Of a stretch of 64,000 nucleotides of DNA, positions 34,011-42,663 are shown one piece after another (positions within the stretch are counted from its first letter, which is position 1; each line of letters begins with the position of its first letter). Origin of the DNA: Bdellovibrio sp047344985 (GTDB taxonomy: Bacteria > Bdellovibrionota > Bdellovibrionia > Bdellovibrionales > Bdellovibrionaceae); NCBI RefSeq assembly GCF_047344985.1, contig NZ_CP178861.1, forward strand, positions 62,001 through 126,000. Direction: 5' to 3'. A model generated the notes under the pieces. That model was given only the letters and a program-made list of their open reading frames with translations. It did no database searches and was not told where the DNA came from. The position numbers and the translations under genes are program-made.

Positions 34011-34103
34011 GGAGGTCGTTTCGGAAAAATTTAGTAAGGTCCCGAGACTAGTTCACGATCCATCTCTGGACTTTCATCGAAGCTTTGCACTAATGTAAAT
34101 AAC

Positions 34104-34556
34104 ATGAAGCTAGGTCTGATTTTAAAAGTCTCAATGTTGTTGTTAGCTCTTGTTGTCGTGATTTACGGGATTAAGGCTTTGCAATCGCCCAAAATTCAAA
34201 CTCAGGCGGGTGATCCCAATAGCGTTGTCGGGTTGCTTTTGGGCGGCGATCAGCGTCTCTTAAATTGGTGTCCCGGCGATACCGCAAAGGTCGAAATCTT
34301 TTCCGAAACGGGGGAGGTTTTAAAAACTCTGACTTCCAAACAGGATCTTTCTGCGGTTTGTGAGCTGATGATCGGGGGATTTACCCAAGACCCGGCGGAG
34401 ACTCTGGTTTATAAGCTTAAGATGAAGGCATATCCGGGCGCAGGAAATCCCGTGTCACTGGAAAAAGCCGTCCAATCCCCTATTTTTCGGGTTCAGGGAA
34501 TGCCTTTTTCATCGCCGGGGCTGGTTAAAGTTCTGGAAAGGCTTGCAGTTCCTTAA
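34104..34556 (+). CDS. Membrane-anchored protein of unknown function
   Basis: The protein has 150 residues. A single N-terminal helix (LILKVSMLLLALVVVIYGI) anchors a periplasmic domain of about 120 residues with two Cys (NWCPGD and AVCELM), probably a disulfide. It is divergent from the CHASE2 cyclase gene, about 90 bases away. No family recognised. Confidence 0.7.
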   Translation: MKLGLILKVSMLLLALVVVIYGIKALQSPKIQTQAGDPNSVVGLLLGGDQRLLNWCPGDTAKVEIFSETGEVLKTLTSKQDLSAVCELMIGGFTQDPAETLVYKLKMKAYPGAGNPVSLEKAVQSPIFRVQGMPFSSPGLVKVLERLAVP

Positions 34557-34567
34557 GATTATTCTGT

Positions 34568-34597
34568 TTGACAAAATGGGGGCAGAGGCCCTAATTT
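34568..34597 (+). promoter_or_regulatory. Sigma-70-type promoter of tRNA-Asn
   Basis: A perfect -35 TTGACA (34568-34573) lies 17-18 bases before CTAATTT (34591-34597), about 15 bases before the tRNA 5' end. Confidence 0.5.
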
Positions 34598-34612
34598 AGC
34601 TTTTCACCGAGT

Positions 34613-34688
34613 TCAGAAGTAGCTCAGTCGGTAGAGCAAGCGGCTGTTAACCGCTGGGTCGGGGGTTCGAGTCCCTCCTTCTGAGCCA
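34613..34688 (+). tRNA. tRNA-Asn (anticodon GUU)
   Basis: Acceptor TCAGAAG (34613-34619) pairs with CTTCTGA (34678-34684). The anticodon is GTT within CTGTTAACC. GGTTCGAGT T-loop and GCCA end are encoded. An accessory cassette begins within 100 bases. Confidence 0.97.
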
Positions 34689-34716
34689 TTTATTTTCTAA
34701 ATAAATGTGATTAAGA

Positions 34717-34745
34717 AAGCCAGGCTGATAAGCTTGGCTTTTTTA
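34717..34745 (+). terminator. Terminator after tRNA-Asn
   Basis: AAGCCAGGCT (34717-34726), GATA loop, AGCTTGGCTT (34731-34740), one G-U pair, then a T-run. Confidence 0.8.
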
Positions 34746-34781
34746 TTTTTCTGTGGGACCACTCAATAGCATGGGTCCTTT

Positions 34782-35030
34782 TTAGATGGTGATTTGAGGC
34801 AATTCCAAATCACGCGCCTCCAACCCTCTTACGGTTTCATAGGGCACGAATCTGATATCGACACCTTCTTTTAAGTGCGGAAGGATTTCAGGATTTTTAT
34901 CTGTGATTAGGAACTCTTCCCCGTCGGCAATGACAAAACCCATTCTACGGGCGTCGTTCCACCATTTAACTTTTCCTAATTTAGAGCTACCAAGTTTTTT
35001 TGGTTTATTAAAATGTAGAATATTGTCCAT
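34782..35030 (-). CDS. Divergent cold-shock-domain protein coupled to the restriction-modification gene
   Basis: The protein has 82 residues. GKVKWWNDARRMGFVIADGEEF aligns with the Csp pattern GxVKWFNxxKGFGFI. The tail LKEGVDIRFVPYETVRGLEARDLEL aligns with its EGqxVxFxxxxxxkGxxAxxV end. RNP1 is altered (RRMGFV) and the RNP2 region reads EFLITDKN in place of VFVHFS, so it is not a normal Csp. The family points to RNA or ssDNA binding. Its ATG overlaps the stop of the type IIG-like gene (TAATG), which ties it to that gene as antitoxin, regulator or specificity partner; which one is unknown. Confidence 0.75.
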   Translation of the reverse strand: MDNILHFNKPKKLGSSKLGKVKWWNDARRMGFVIADGEEFLITDKNPEILPHLKEGVDIRFVPYETVRGLEARDLELPQITI

Positions 35031-38000
35031 TAAACCGCCTTGGAAAGTTGAGCAACGAAGCTTATATTTTCAGATGGAGTAATCCTGTCATTTCTGCCAA
35101 TAAAAGTAATTTCTTTGCGCTCTTTTTCAGGTAGTTCTTGCTTCATTTTCTCCAGCTGATCAATTGAAATACCGTAAACCTCTCCAACGCATAGCTCTAA
35201 GTTATTGAATGCATGTTGGACCTTTTCCCAATCGCTCTTATTTTTTGCCGAATACAGCAATTTTAGGAACTTAACCGCAGAACGAACAACATTTCTATGC
35301 GTTCTGTCGCCAGACTTGAATGCTCCTAAGTTAAATTGTCCAACTACGCTCGGTGGAGCGTATCCTCGACCCGGTGTTGAAACGGAGTTTAAATACCAGC
35401 GGAATATACTAGAAGTTAGTATAGCCCATGTATAAAGCGCTTCTTTCGGGCCTCTAAGTGCAAGAAATGCAACAGTATCGGTAGGAATCCATTTCTTTTT
35501 CTTGGTAATTTTGTCTGAACATGGTCCGAGAATCGCACACTTAAATGTGTCGCCCATCCGTCTCCAAACGACCTTCCAATCAGAAATTGTTTCTTTTGAA
35601 ATTCCGTACATCGAGTAGAATTCACTTCTACTCATCAACTGTTTAACGAATTTAGATTTTCGGGATTTAAGGATATTCTCAAAATCACATAAATATGAAA
35701 GTGTTTTTGGTGATTTTGCCGCAATCTCCACTTTTTCAACAGCCATTCTAGTATTTATATCCTGGACCATAAGACCGTAGGAATTGCCCGAAATATATCC
35801 GGTTTCAATGTCGCTTCCTTCAATAAAAGGGTAAATGAAAGTGCCCTCAATATTTTTTTGGACGGTTTTTGCCTTTTTCTTAGCGCCTTTGGAGCGGTTT
35901 TTAATCAAGTATCCATCGCCTGCTTTCTGAATGCTTTCAAACTGGTAAACTGCGTATGGGTCGGTTCCCGCTCCTCTTAAAGGTTTGTATGAAGATGAAC
36001 CGTGGAGACATTTCAACGTGGTTGAACCGGCTTTGGAGCTAACTTGAAGAAAAGATGCTTCTTTCTTTCCACCAGGTTGCGCCTGTAAGTTTTTAACTTG
36101 AACGCAGTTCAGAACATGCTTGAGAGAGGAATGTACGTCATATTTAACATTTTTCTTTTTTGACCATTGATTATATGAAACTGGATATTTTGTTTTAGAA
36201 CCCTTTTCTGCCACAAAAAAAACTGTCTTATTACCAACGCCATCAAAAGGCTTGATTTCTACAAGATCATCGATTTGTCGAACTCTAAAATATTCTCTAT
36301 CTCCAAGCTGAAATCTTCTAAAGCCGTCGGCTTGTCCTTTTGCTCGGAATACGCTTTGAGTAATGAGAAACGCCAAGATACCTCCATCTTTTAAATAATG
36401 GTCGATACAGACGTATGAGAATAATTGGCTAATGTCTTTTTCACCCCCTGAAAGCTGTGCTTGTTTGCCAGACAGACTAAACAGGCCATAGTCTTCCCAG
36501 ATATGTTTTGTGGCATCTCGATAGGCATCGGGTAAGTAACCCCATCTTACCCACGGGGGATTGCCACAAACGAAATCAAATTTTCCATTAAGAACCGGGG
36601 CAAACATATTTTTTATTATTCGCGCCCAAACCCCATTCCTACGTTCTTTATCTAGAGTTAAAAGCTTCTGATACAAATCGAGATAGTCAGATTTCAAATG
36701 GTCACTTAAATCAAACTTTTTACTTAAGACCTTCCACAAATCAATATTAGATAACTTGGCTTTAACTGCCTCCTCCAACTGTTCGCAGAAGACAGGCATG
36801 ATGTCTTTTTTTATAATCTCTTTTGGGATGAAAAAATCTCCTGCTGCTGTTTGAAATCTTAATATATGGGTAAGCTCACGAATTTCTTTGTAACAGGGGG
36901 TTAGAATGGAATCCGTCAAATAGATCGGAATTTCAATTTCCATGTTTTTATCTCTGAGATACGGAAATATTGCTATTAAGTAGTTTACACGAGCAGAAAT
37001 AACTGCGATCGGATTCAGATCGAAACCGACAACTGAGGACAATATTTCTCTGGCGGCTTCGACATCATTAGTTTGTTTTTGATTCTGAATTTTGCGATTA
37101 ATAGCTTCAACTAAAAATGTTCCCGATCCGCAAGAAGGATCAAGTAACCTTTTTCCTGCCTCTCCTGTAAATCCTGATTCTGCAATTACATGTTCAGCTA
37201 GCCAGTCTGGAGTGTAATACTCGCCACTTGAGTGTCGAACATATTTGGGAATTAACTTTTCATAAAGGTCCTTTAATAAATCGTTTGCGGATGCAAAATC
37301 AACCCCGATGGACGCCATCTCGTAGCGGTTAAGCTTTTTTACTAAACCTCTAACAGACTCTGAAATGTCATCGTTCCAATCATCGACATACCAACTAAAC
37401 AAATCTCCTTCCAATAGGTTTTTAATGCCTATTTCCTTAAAAATAGCACCCCTCTCTAAAAGGTGGATCTTGTCACGAAGATGTTTTTTTGAGGCTTCTA
37501 CGTCCTGGGTTAAAAAAGAACCCATATTGTGAAGATAGTGAAGTATTTCGGCGGCCAATAGTTTAATAAATATCGAGTAGTAAGTATGCAGAGCAAATAA
37601 AATTAACTCTGGACGTTTATTATTGCCGGTAATAGATTGGCAGAGTTCTCGAATGCCTTCTCCGGGTTTTTCAATGTCGTATCCGCAGACTTCGCTAAAA
37701 TGAAGCATCCATTGTTGAATAAAAGTCACTGTTTTTGGGTGCTTGCTATTTAAAGCAGTGTAGTAAAACGATTTTATTGAGTTAACGATGTCATTGTTTT
37801 CAATAGAAAAATCTGATGCAAGATTTTCACTTGTGAGTGCTCTGCCACCGTTGCCACATGAGGATATTTTTCTAAGAACGGTTTCAATTGCAAATTCTGA
37901 ATGAGAGATCGGATCACCGACCTCCACATCGCCATTTTTATATCTTGCAAAGATGTATGATTTTCCGTCCGTGCCGACTGCAAAGTAACGTTTAACTTTT

Positions 38001-38332
38001 GCTTCTTTTTGTTCGGATGCTAGTGCATTAAAACGGTCCTTAATTTGTTTTACGACTTCTTTTGATCCAGCAGATTGCAGAGAATCACCAATCCGTCCAG
38101 GTTTTTTAAATTCAATAAAGACATAGCTGTATACTGAGTCAATTCTTCCCTTACCCAAAGGCACTTCATGATTGCCATCAAAATCTAATTCACAGGCTTC
38201 ACAAAATGAATCTAGGCTTTTTACAAATGCTATACGAAGATCCTCTTCGCTGCGAATGCTGGGCAATTTAGACTGAATTTTGGCATGAATTGTTTTTTTG
38301 TGCTTATGGATTAGCGACTCAATGTTAATCAT
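35030..38332 (-). CDS. Type IIG-like restriction-modification protein (nuclease plus N6-adenine methyltransferase)
   Basis: The protein has 1100 residues. An N-terminal PD-(D/E)xK nuclease is suggested by GRIDSVYSYVFIEFKK (Asp65, Glu74, Lys76). A helical linker follows. The gamma-type methyltransferase has YYTP near 370, motif I LLDPSCGSGTFLVEA near 393-407 and catalytic NPPW near 590. Residues about 720-1060 would recognise the target sequence. Nuclease and methylase in one chain fit type IIG (Eco57I-like) enzymes, which modify and cut DNA with one subunit. BREX PglX is a less likely reading because of the nuclease. The gene is more AT-rich than its neighbours and lies next to a tRNA, a sign of transfer. 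Confidence 0.88.
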   Translation of the reverse strand: MINIESLIHKHKKTIHAKIQSKLPSIRSEEDLRIAFVKSLDSFCEACELDFDGNHEVPLGKGRIDSVYSYVFIEFKKPGRIGDSLQSAGSKEVVKQIKDRFNALASEQKEAKVKRYFAVGTDGKSYIFARYKNGDVEVGDPISHSEFAIETVLRKISSCGNGGRALTSENLASDFSIENNDIVNSIKSFYYTALNSKHPKTVTFIQQWMLHFSEVCGYDIEKPGEGIRELCQSITGNNKRPELILFALHTYYSIFIKLLAAEILHYLHNMGSFLTQDVEASKKHLRDKIHLLERGAIFKEIGIKNLLEGDLFSWYVDDWNDDISESVRGLVKKLNRYEMASIGVDFASANDLLKDLYEKLIPKYVRHSSGEYYTPDWLAEHVIAESGFTGEAGKRLLDPSCGSGTFLVEAINRKIQNQKQTNDVEAAREILSSVVGFDLNPIAVISARVNYLIAIFPYLRDKNMEIEIPIYLTDSILTPCYKEIRELTHILRFQTAAGDFFIPKEIIKKDIMPVFCEQLEEAVKAKLSNIDLWKVLSKKFDLSDHLKSDYLDLYQKLLTLDKERRNGVWARIIKNMFAPVLNGKFDFVCGNPPWVRWGYLPDAYRDATKHIWEDYGLFSLSGKQAQLSGGEKDISQLFSYVCIDHYLKDGGILAFLITQSVFRAKGQADGFRRFQLGDREYFRVRQIDDLVEIKPFDGVGNKTVFFVAEKGSKTKYPVSYNQWSKKKNVKYDVHSSLKHVLNCVQVKNLQAQPGGKKEASFLQVSSKAGSTTLKCLHGSSSYKPLRGAGTDPYAVYQFESIQKAGDGYLIKNRSKGAKKKAKTVQKNIEGTFIYPFIEGSDIETGYISGNSYGLMVQDINTRMAVEKVEIAAKSPKTLSYLCDFENILKSRKSKFVKQLMSRSEFYSMYGISKETISDWKVVWRRMGDTFKCAILGPCSDKITKKKKWIPTDTVAFLALRGPKEALYTWAILTSSIFRWYLNSVSTPGRGYAPPSVVGQFNLGAFKSGDRTHRNVVRSAVKFLKLLYSAKNKSDWEKVQHAFNNLELCVGEVYGISIDQLEKMKQELPEKERKEITFIGRNDRITPSENISFVAQLSKAV

Positions 38333-38393
38333 AAGATGAGAATCTCCCGCTTATTATTAGCATACGGGACACTAACCTATGGTACAGGACTAA

Positions 38394-38416
38394 CAAGCTA
38401 GACTAGACTAAGCTTA
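38394..38416 (-). promoter_or_regulatory. Repeated TAGTC boxes upstream of the restriction-modification gene
   Basis: On the minus strand TTAGTCTAGTCTAGC holds two tandem TAGTC units. A third copy (TTAGTCC) lies 10 bases downstream, near 38385-38391. CTAAGCTTAG (38408-38416 region) is a 10-base palindrome. Such repeats could bind a controller protein. This is a pattern only. Confidence 0.3.
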
Positions 38417-38479
38417 GCCTTTGATATGGATTTCCAAATTTTTGAAGCATGCTTTTTATAATGCTCCCGTTAAATATTT

Positions 38480-39634
38480 TTATTTTGAGAACTGACCCGC
38501 ACACATTGTTTTTGCGCGAATCGAAGTCATCTGGCTGTCACAGAAAATCCCGCGACCTGTAAATGGATCAAGCTGCAAGCGCATCGCATAGTTTTGCAGT
38601 TGCATCGCTGAAAGTTGATTGAGATTTCCGATACGTGCGGCAGCTTTATCCGCAGGCATTGGAGCTGTGCGATTGTGCGTGTTCGTTAAAGGAATCACTT
38701 CAACGGCGTCGACTTTCACTTTACCTGTTGAAGGATCTCTTTCTAAATACAAACGAGAGAACATGCCCCAATCCGTATTTGGATCTGATTTTTTTGTGAT
38801 GTCGGCAGAGCCCACCATCAAATAATTTCCAAGACTATAATAAATCAAACGGTCGCCCCATTTTTCAATGGGACGAATCACATGCGGGTGATGACCGATG
38901 ATAAGATTCACTCCGCCGTATTGAATGGCGTATTCGAAGCGGGATTTCTGTCCGTCTTCAAGAGTCGGTTTTCCTTCGATACCAAAATGAATCGAAAGAA
39001 TTTTATAATCAGCTTTCGTGCGAGCAAAAGCTGTGACGAGTTCTTTATAATCTCTGTCGTCACGGATAAGAAGCATACCTACGTTTTCATTGGTGGCGCG
39101 GAAGCGCGGCTCACCAATTGACATAGAGGCAAAGGCAAAACGAATTCCATTCACGTCAAAAACTTTTGGCTCTAGAACTTGCTTTCGCAAACCCACGCCG
39201 TCGTAAACCATCTGCGGAAATTCCGCTTTAAGTTTATCCATTTCATAAACTGTTTGCTGCATGCCGGGAAGGCCGTAGTCATAAGTGTGATTGTTAGAAA
39301 CGTTAAAAAGATTAAATCCAAGTTCGATCAAATGGCGAACAGCATTGGGATGACTCTTAAACGCAAACTTTTTGTCTTCGTCTTTAAGGTCATTTGTTGA
39401 AGACACGACGGTTTCAATATTTGCAAAGTTGATATCGCCATTGATTAATGGTTTTAACTGACTTGTGAAAGAGTTCCAGCGAGCAAGAGTGTCTCCGTAA
39501 AGAACTCCATTGGGATCGACAACCTGACGATTGCGGTTAAAGTTCACGTCGCCGCCCATGGTAAGAACCACGTCCGCGCGAGCATTCAGTCCTAAAATCA
39601 AGATAAGTACCGAGATGACTTTTTGTTTTCCCAT
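38480..39634 (-). CDS. CapA-family metallophosphatase-like exported protein
   Basis: The protein has 384 residues with a signal peptide (MGKQKVISVLILILGLNARA). The CapA/PgsA-type calcineurin-like fold shows in LTMGGDVNF, FANIETVVS, FNVSNNHTYDYG and IIGHHPHVIRP, which hold metal ligands. Family members act in poly-gamma-glutamate capsule synthesis or as envelope phosphatases; no other capsule genes are nearby. Two Cys near the end (FCDSQ, TMCAG) probably form a disulfide. ATG at 39634 is chosen since the upstream extension is not signal-like. The 265 bases before the next gene hold no recognised gene. Confidence 0.87.
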   Translation of the reverse strand: MGKQKVISVLILILGLNARADVVLTMGGDVNFNRNRQVVDPNGVLYGDTLARWNSFTSQLKPLINGDINFANIETVVSSTNDLKDEDKKFAFKSHPNAVRHLIELGFNLFNVSNNHTYDYGLPGMQQTVYEMDKLKAEFPQMVYDGVGLRKQVLEPKVFDVNGIRFAFASMSIGEPRFRATNENVGMLLIRDDRDYKELVTAFARTKADYKILSIHFGIEGKPTLEDGQKSRFEYAIQYGGVNLIIGHHPHVIRPIEKWGDRLIYYSLGNYLMVGSADITKKSDPNTDWGMFSRLYLERDPSTGKVKVDAVEVIPLTNTHNRTAPMPADKAAARIGNLNQLSAMQLQNYAMRLQLDPFTGRGIFCDSQMTSIRAKTMCAGQFSK

Positions 39635-39899
39635 ACTCAAAAACACTTCAAGTGCCATGCCCCGCCAGAGGGAAAATAACGTCTTTTTACGAGAAGAAAC
39701 CGTCTCAGCCTTAGTCAGCGGACGAATTTGGGAAAGGATTGTTGGACCCCATAAGTGTAAAACCAAAATTGTCTCAAAGTAACACGTTTGGGCTTCGAGA
39801 ATACGTCAGATCCCATATATTGCAAATGAGTCATCTTGCAGGCGGCACAACCCTTGTAATATGGCCTTCTGGAATTGTGGACGTCTGTTGGAGGAGCTC

Positions 39900-40406
39900 A
39901 TGCGCTTTCTTAAACTTTTACCTCTTATCGCCTTTTGGTCTATGACCGCTTTTGCTATGAAAGCGGGAGCCCAGGTGAAAAGCTATCGCGAATGGAAAAC
40001 TGAGCAAGTCGTACTGGCTGAGGGCAAAGTTTCTACTCTGAAAGCCCAAATCGCGGCGAAGAAATCATCTCGTACAATGGCGTTGGGTACAGATCCTAAT
40101 ATGGCGAATAAGGCGGCGGTTGAGGCCGTTTCCTCTCAAGATAAATCCGTTGAAAGATTAGAGCGCCAGTTGCGTGAAGAACAATACGATTTGGATGTCG
40201 CCAAAGATCTTTCTGTGACCGACTATTTCGTGGGTTATTTGACGAAAGTTCAAGACAAGAAGTCTGCTTTTAATGAAGTGGCAGGCAAGCTTTCCGCAGA
40301 GGAAGTGGCAGAGCTTATGACGGCTTACGCAAACTCTGTTTTCGGAGCCCACGCTGCGGACCTTCCAGTCAGTGCTACGAACGTTGGTAAAGACGCTATT
40401 AAATAA
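39900..40406 (+). CDS. Small exported coiled-coil protein
   Basis: The protein has 168 residues with a signal peptide (MRFLKLLPLIAFWSMTAFA). A helical, charged mature part (SVERLERQLREEQYDLDVAKDL) suggests a coiled coil. A strong GGAGGAG ribosome binding site stands before the ATG, and an in-frame ATG at 39861 is rejected. It lies about 150 bases before groES. I do not recognise a family. Confidence 0.75.
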   Translation: MRFLKLLPLIAFWSMTAFAMKAGAQVKSYREWKTEQVVLAEGKVSTLKAQIAAKKSSRTMALGTDPNMANKAAVEAVSSQDKSVERLERQLREEQYDLDVAKDLSVTDYFVGYLTKVQDKKSAFNEVAGKLSAEEVAELMTAYANSVFGAHAADLPVSATNVGKDAIK

Positions 40407-40460
40407 AATTTTTGTTCTAATAAATCCTCGAAAATTCTCATTTACTCGCCGCATTAAGTT

Positions 40461-40484
40461 GTGCCTTAAAGAAAAATAAGGCAC
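40461..40484. promoter_or_regulatory. Inverted repeat (possible operator) upstream of groESL
   Basis: GTGCCTTA (40461-40468) and TAAGGCAC (40477-40484) are perfect repeats around 8 bases. They end 6 bases before the -35 box. No T-run follows, so it is not a typical terminator. It does not match the CIRCE consensus TTAGCACTC-N9-GAGTGCTAA. Confidence 0.45.
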
Positions 40485-40490
40485 CCGACC

Positions 40491-40519
40491 TTGACTCTTT
40501 CAGTGGCACCTTCATATTA
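40491..40519 (+). promoter_or_regulatory. Promoter of groES-groEL
   Basis: TTGACT (40491-40496) is followed after 16-17 bases by CATATTA. The ATG of groES is at 40554, preceded by GGAGG. Confidence 0.45.
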
Positions 40520-40553
40520 CCTTCGTTGTTATATAACTAAACGGAGGCACACT

Positions 40554-40856
40554 ATGGCTAAGAGTGAAATTGGCGTTCGTCCATTGCACGACAGAATCCT
40601 TGTTCGCAGAATGGCGGAAGAAGAAAAAACCGCTGGCGGACTTTTCATCCCAGACACAGCAAAAGAAAAACCACAAAAAGGTGAAATCATTGCGACTGGT
40701 AAAGGTCGTATCACTGAAGACGGAAAAGTTCTTCCGTTGGAAGTTAAAGTTGGCGACAAAGTTCTTTTTAGCAAATATGCGGGAACTGAGTTGAAACTTG
40801 AAGGCGCAGAATATTTGATGATGCGCGAAGAAGACATCTTGGGTGTTTTCAACTAA
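40554..40856 (+). CDS. groES: Co-chaperonin GroES
   Basis: The protein has 100 residues and forms the heptameric lid of the GroEL folding chamber. Signature elements: VRPLHDRILVRR, the mobile loop EEEKTAGGLFIPDTAKEKPQKG and VLFSKYAGTEL. ACGGAGG precedes the ATG at 40554, which also matches the usual N-terminus; a GC-poor upstream extension from 40491 is rejected. groEL follows 51 bases later. Confidence 0.97.
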   Translation: MAKSEIGVRPLHDRILVRRMAEEEKTAGGLFIPDTAKEKPQKGEIIATGKGRITEDGKVLPLEVKVGDKVLFSKYAGTELKLEGAEYLMMREEDILGVFN

Positions 40857-40907
40857 CACGCAAGCGGCACGCGCTTAGCTTTTAATAAATTAAAAACGGA
40901 GTAAATT

Positions 40908-42548
40908 ATGTCTAAAGTATTAACATTCTCAGAAGACGCTCGCGCGCACATCTTGAAAGGTGTGAACACTCTTGCGAACGCAGTAAAAGTAACTTTGGGA
41001 CCTAAAGGTCGTAACGTTGTTATCGACAAGTCTTTCGGTTCTCCTCTTATCACTAAAGACGGTGTAACTGTTGCTAAAGAAATCGAATTGGAAAACAAAT
41101 TCGAAAACATGGGCGCTCAGATGGTTAAGGAAGTTGCTTCCAAAACTAACGATGAAGCCGGTGACGGTACAACAACTGCAACTGTTCTAGCGCAAGCGAT
41201 CTACCGCGAAGGTGCTAAACTTGTTTCTGCAGGTCACAACCCAATGTTCATCAAACGCGGTATCGACAAAGCTGTAGCAACTGTTATCGACGAACTTAAA
41301 GCAATGTCTAAACCTGTTAAAGGTTCTAACGAAGTTGCTCAAGTTGGTTCAATCTCTGCAAACAACGACAAAGAAATCGGTCAAATGCTTGCAGACGCTA
41401 TGGATAAAGTAGGTCGTGAAGGCGTTATCACTATCGAAGAATCTAAAACTGCAAAAACGGAAGTGACTGTTGTTGAAGGTATGCAATTCGACCGTGGTTA
41501 CTTGTCTCCATACTTCGTAACTAACGCAGAAAGAATGGAAGCAGTTCTTGAGAACGCTTACGTTCTTGTTTACGACAAAAAAATCTCTTCAATGAAAGAC
41601 ATGATCGGTATCCTTGAAGGCGTTGCTAAGCAAGGTCGTCAATTGTTGATCATCGCTGAAGACGTTGAAGGCGAAGCACTTGCAACTCTAGTTGTGAACA
41701 AACTTCGTGGCACTCTTCACATCTGTGCTGTTAAAGCTCCTGGCTTCGGTGACCGTCGTAAAGCTATGCTTGAAGACATCGCGATCTTGACTGGCGCGAA
41801 AGTGATCTCTGAAGACATCGGCCGCAAACTAGAGCAAGCAACTGTTGCTGATCTTGGTGTTGCGAAACGCATCGTTGTAGACAAAGACAACACAACAGTT
41901 ATCGATGGCGCTGGTAAAAAAGCTGAAATCACTGCACGTGTTTCTGCTATCAAAGCTCAAATCGAAGAAACTACTTCTGACTACGACAAAGAAAAATTGA
42001 AAGAGCGTTTGGCTAAATTGGCTGGCGGCGTAGCTGTTATCCACGTTGGTGCTCCTTCAGAAGTTGAAATGAAAGAGAAAAAACACCGCGTAGAAGACGC
42101 TTTGAACGCGACTCGCGCTGCTGTTGAAGAAGGTATCGTAGCTGGTGGTGGTACTGCTTTGCTTCGCGCTTCTCAAAAAGTTGATAAAACTAAATACTCT
42201 GAAGAAGAAGCTTTCGGCGCAATGATCATCAAACGTGCTTGCGAAGAGCCAATTCGTCAAATCTCTGCAAACGCAGGTCTTGATGGCGCGATCGTTTTGG
42301 ATCGTATCCTTCAAAACAAATCTGTTACTTGGGGATTCAACGCATACTCTGACGAATACACTGACTTGATCAAAGACGGTGTTATCGATCCAGTTAAAGT
42401 TGTTCGTTGTGCATTAACGAACGCAGCTTCTGTTGCGTCTTTGATGCTTACTACTGAAACAATGATCGCTGAAGCTCCTAAGAAAGAAACTGCAGCTCCT
42501 GCAATGCCAGATCATGGCGGCATGGGTGGTATGGGCGGCATGATGTAA
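40908..42548 (+). CDS. groEL: Chaperonin GroEL
   Basis: The protein has 546 residues and forms the double-ring ATP-dependent folding chamber with GroES. GPKGRNVVIDKSFGSP and DGTTTATVLAQAI are ATP-site motifs, and the tail ends in GGMGGMGGMM. All parts are intact. Codon usage is biased toward a narrow set (gtt, aaa, gaa, gct), as expected for a highly expressed gene. Confidence 0.98.
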   Translation: MSKVLTFSEDARAHILKGVNTLANAVKVTLGPKGRNVVIDKSFGSPLITKDGVTVAKEIELENKFENMGAQMVKEVASKTNDEAGDGTTTATVLAQAIYREGAKLVSAGHNPMFIKRGIDKAVATVIDELKAMSKPVKGSNEVAQVGSISANNDKEIGQMLADAMDKVGREGVITIEESKTAKTEVTVVEGMQFDRGYLSPYFVTNAERMEAVLENAYVLVYDKKISSMKDMIGILEGVAKQGRQLLIIAEDVEGEALATLVVNKLRGTLHICAVKAPGFGDRRKAMLEDIAILTGAKVISEDIGRKLEQATVADLGVAKRIVVDKDNTTVIDGAGKKAEITARVSAIKAQIEETTSDYDKEKLKERLAKLAGGVAVIHVGAPSEVEMKEKKHRVEDALNATRAAVEEGIVAGGGTALLRASQKVDKTKYSEEEAFGAMIIKRACEEPIRQISANAGLDGAIVLDRILQNKSVTWGFNAYSDEYTDLIKDGVIDPVKVVRCALTNAASVASLMLTTETMIAEAPKKETAAPAMPDHGGMGGMGGMM

Positions 42549-42577
42549 TCTGCCCCTCAACTGAGGTAGCTAGTATG

Positions 42578-42612
42578 AAGCGGAAGTTCCTAACGGACTT
42601 CCGCTTTTTTTT
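42578..42612 (+). terminator. Terminator of the groESL operon
   Basis: AAGCGGAAGT (42578-42587) and ACTTCCGCTT (42597-42606) pair perfectly with a 9-nt loop. A run of T follows. Confidence 0.9.
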
Positions 42613-42663
42613 ATTCTGAAATAGTTGGTGATCGTCCATTGAATTCGGAATACGCTGATTCCA

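Noticed and set aside
34613..38480. Attachment-site duplication of the tRNA-Asn 3' end on the far side of the cassette
   Set aside because: No repeat of the tRNA end was found near 38333-38480 and no integrase gene is present, so integration at the tRNA is not shown.
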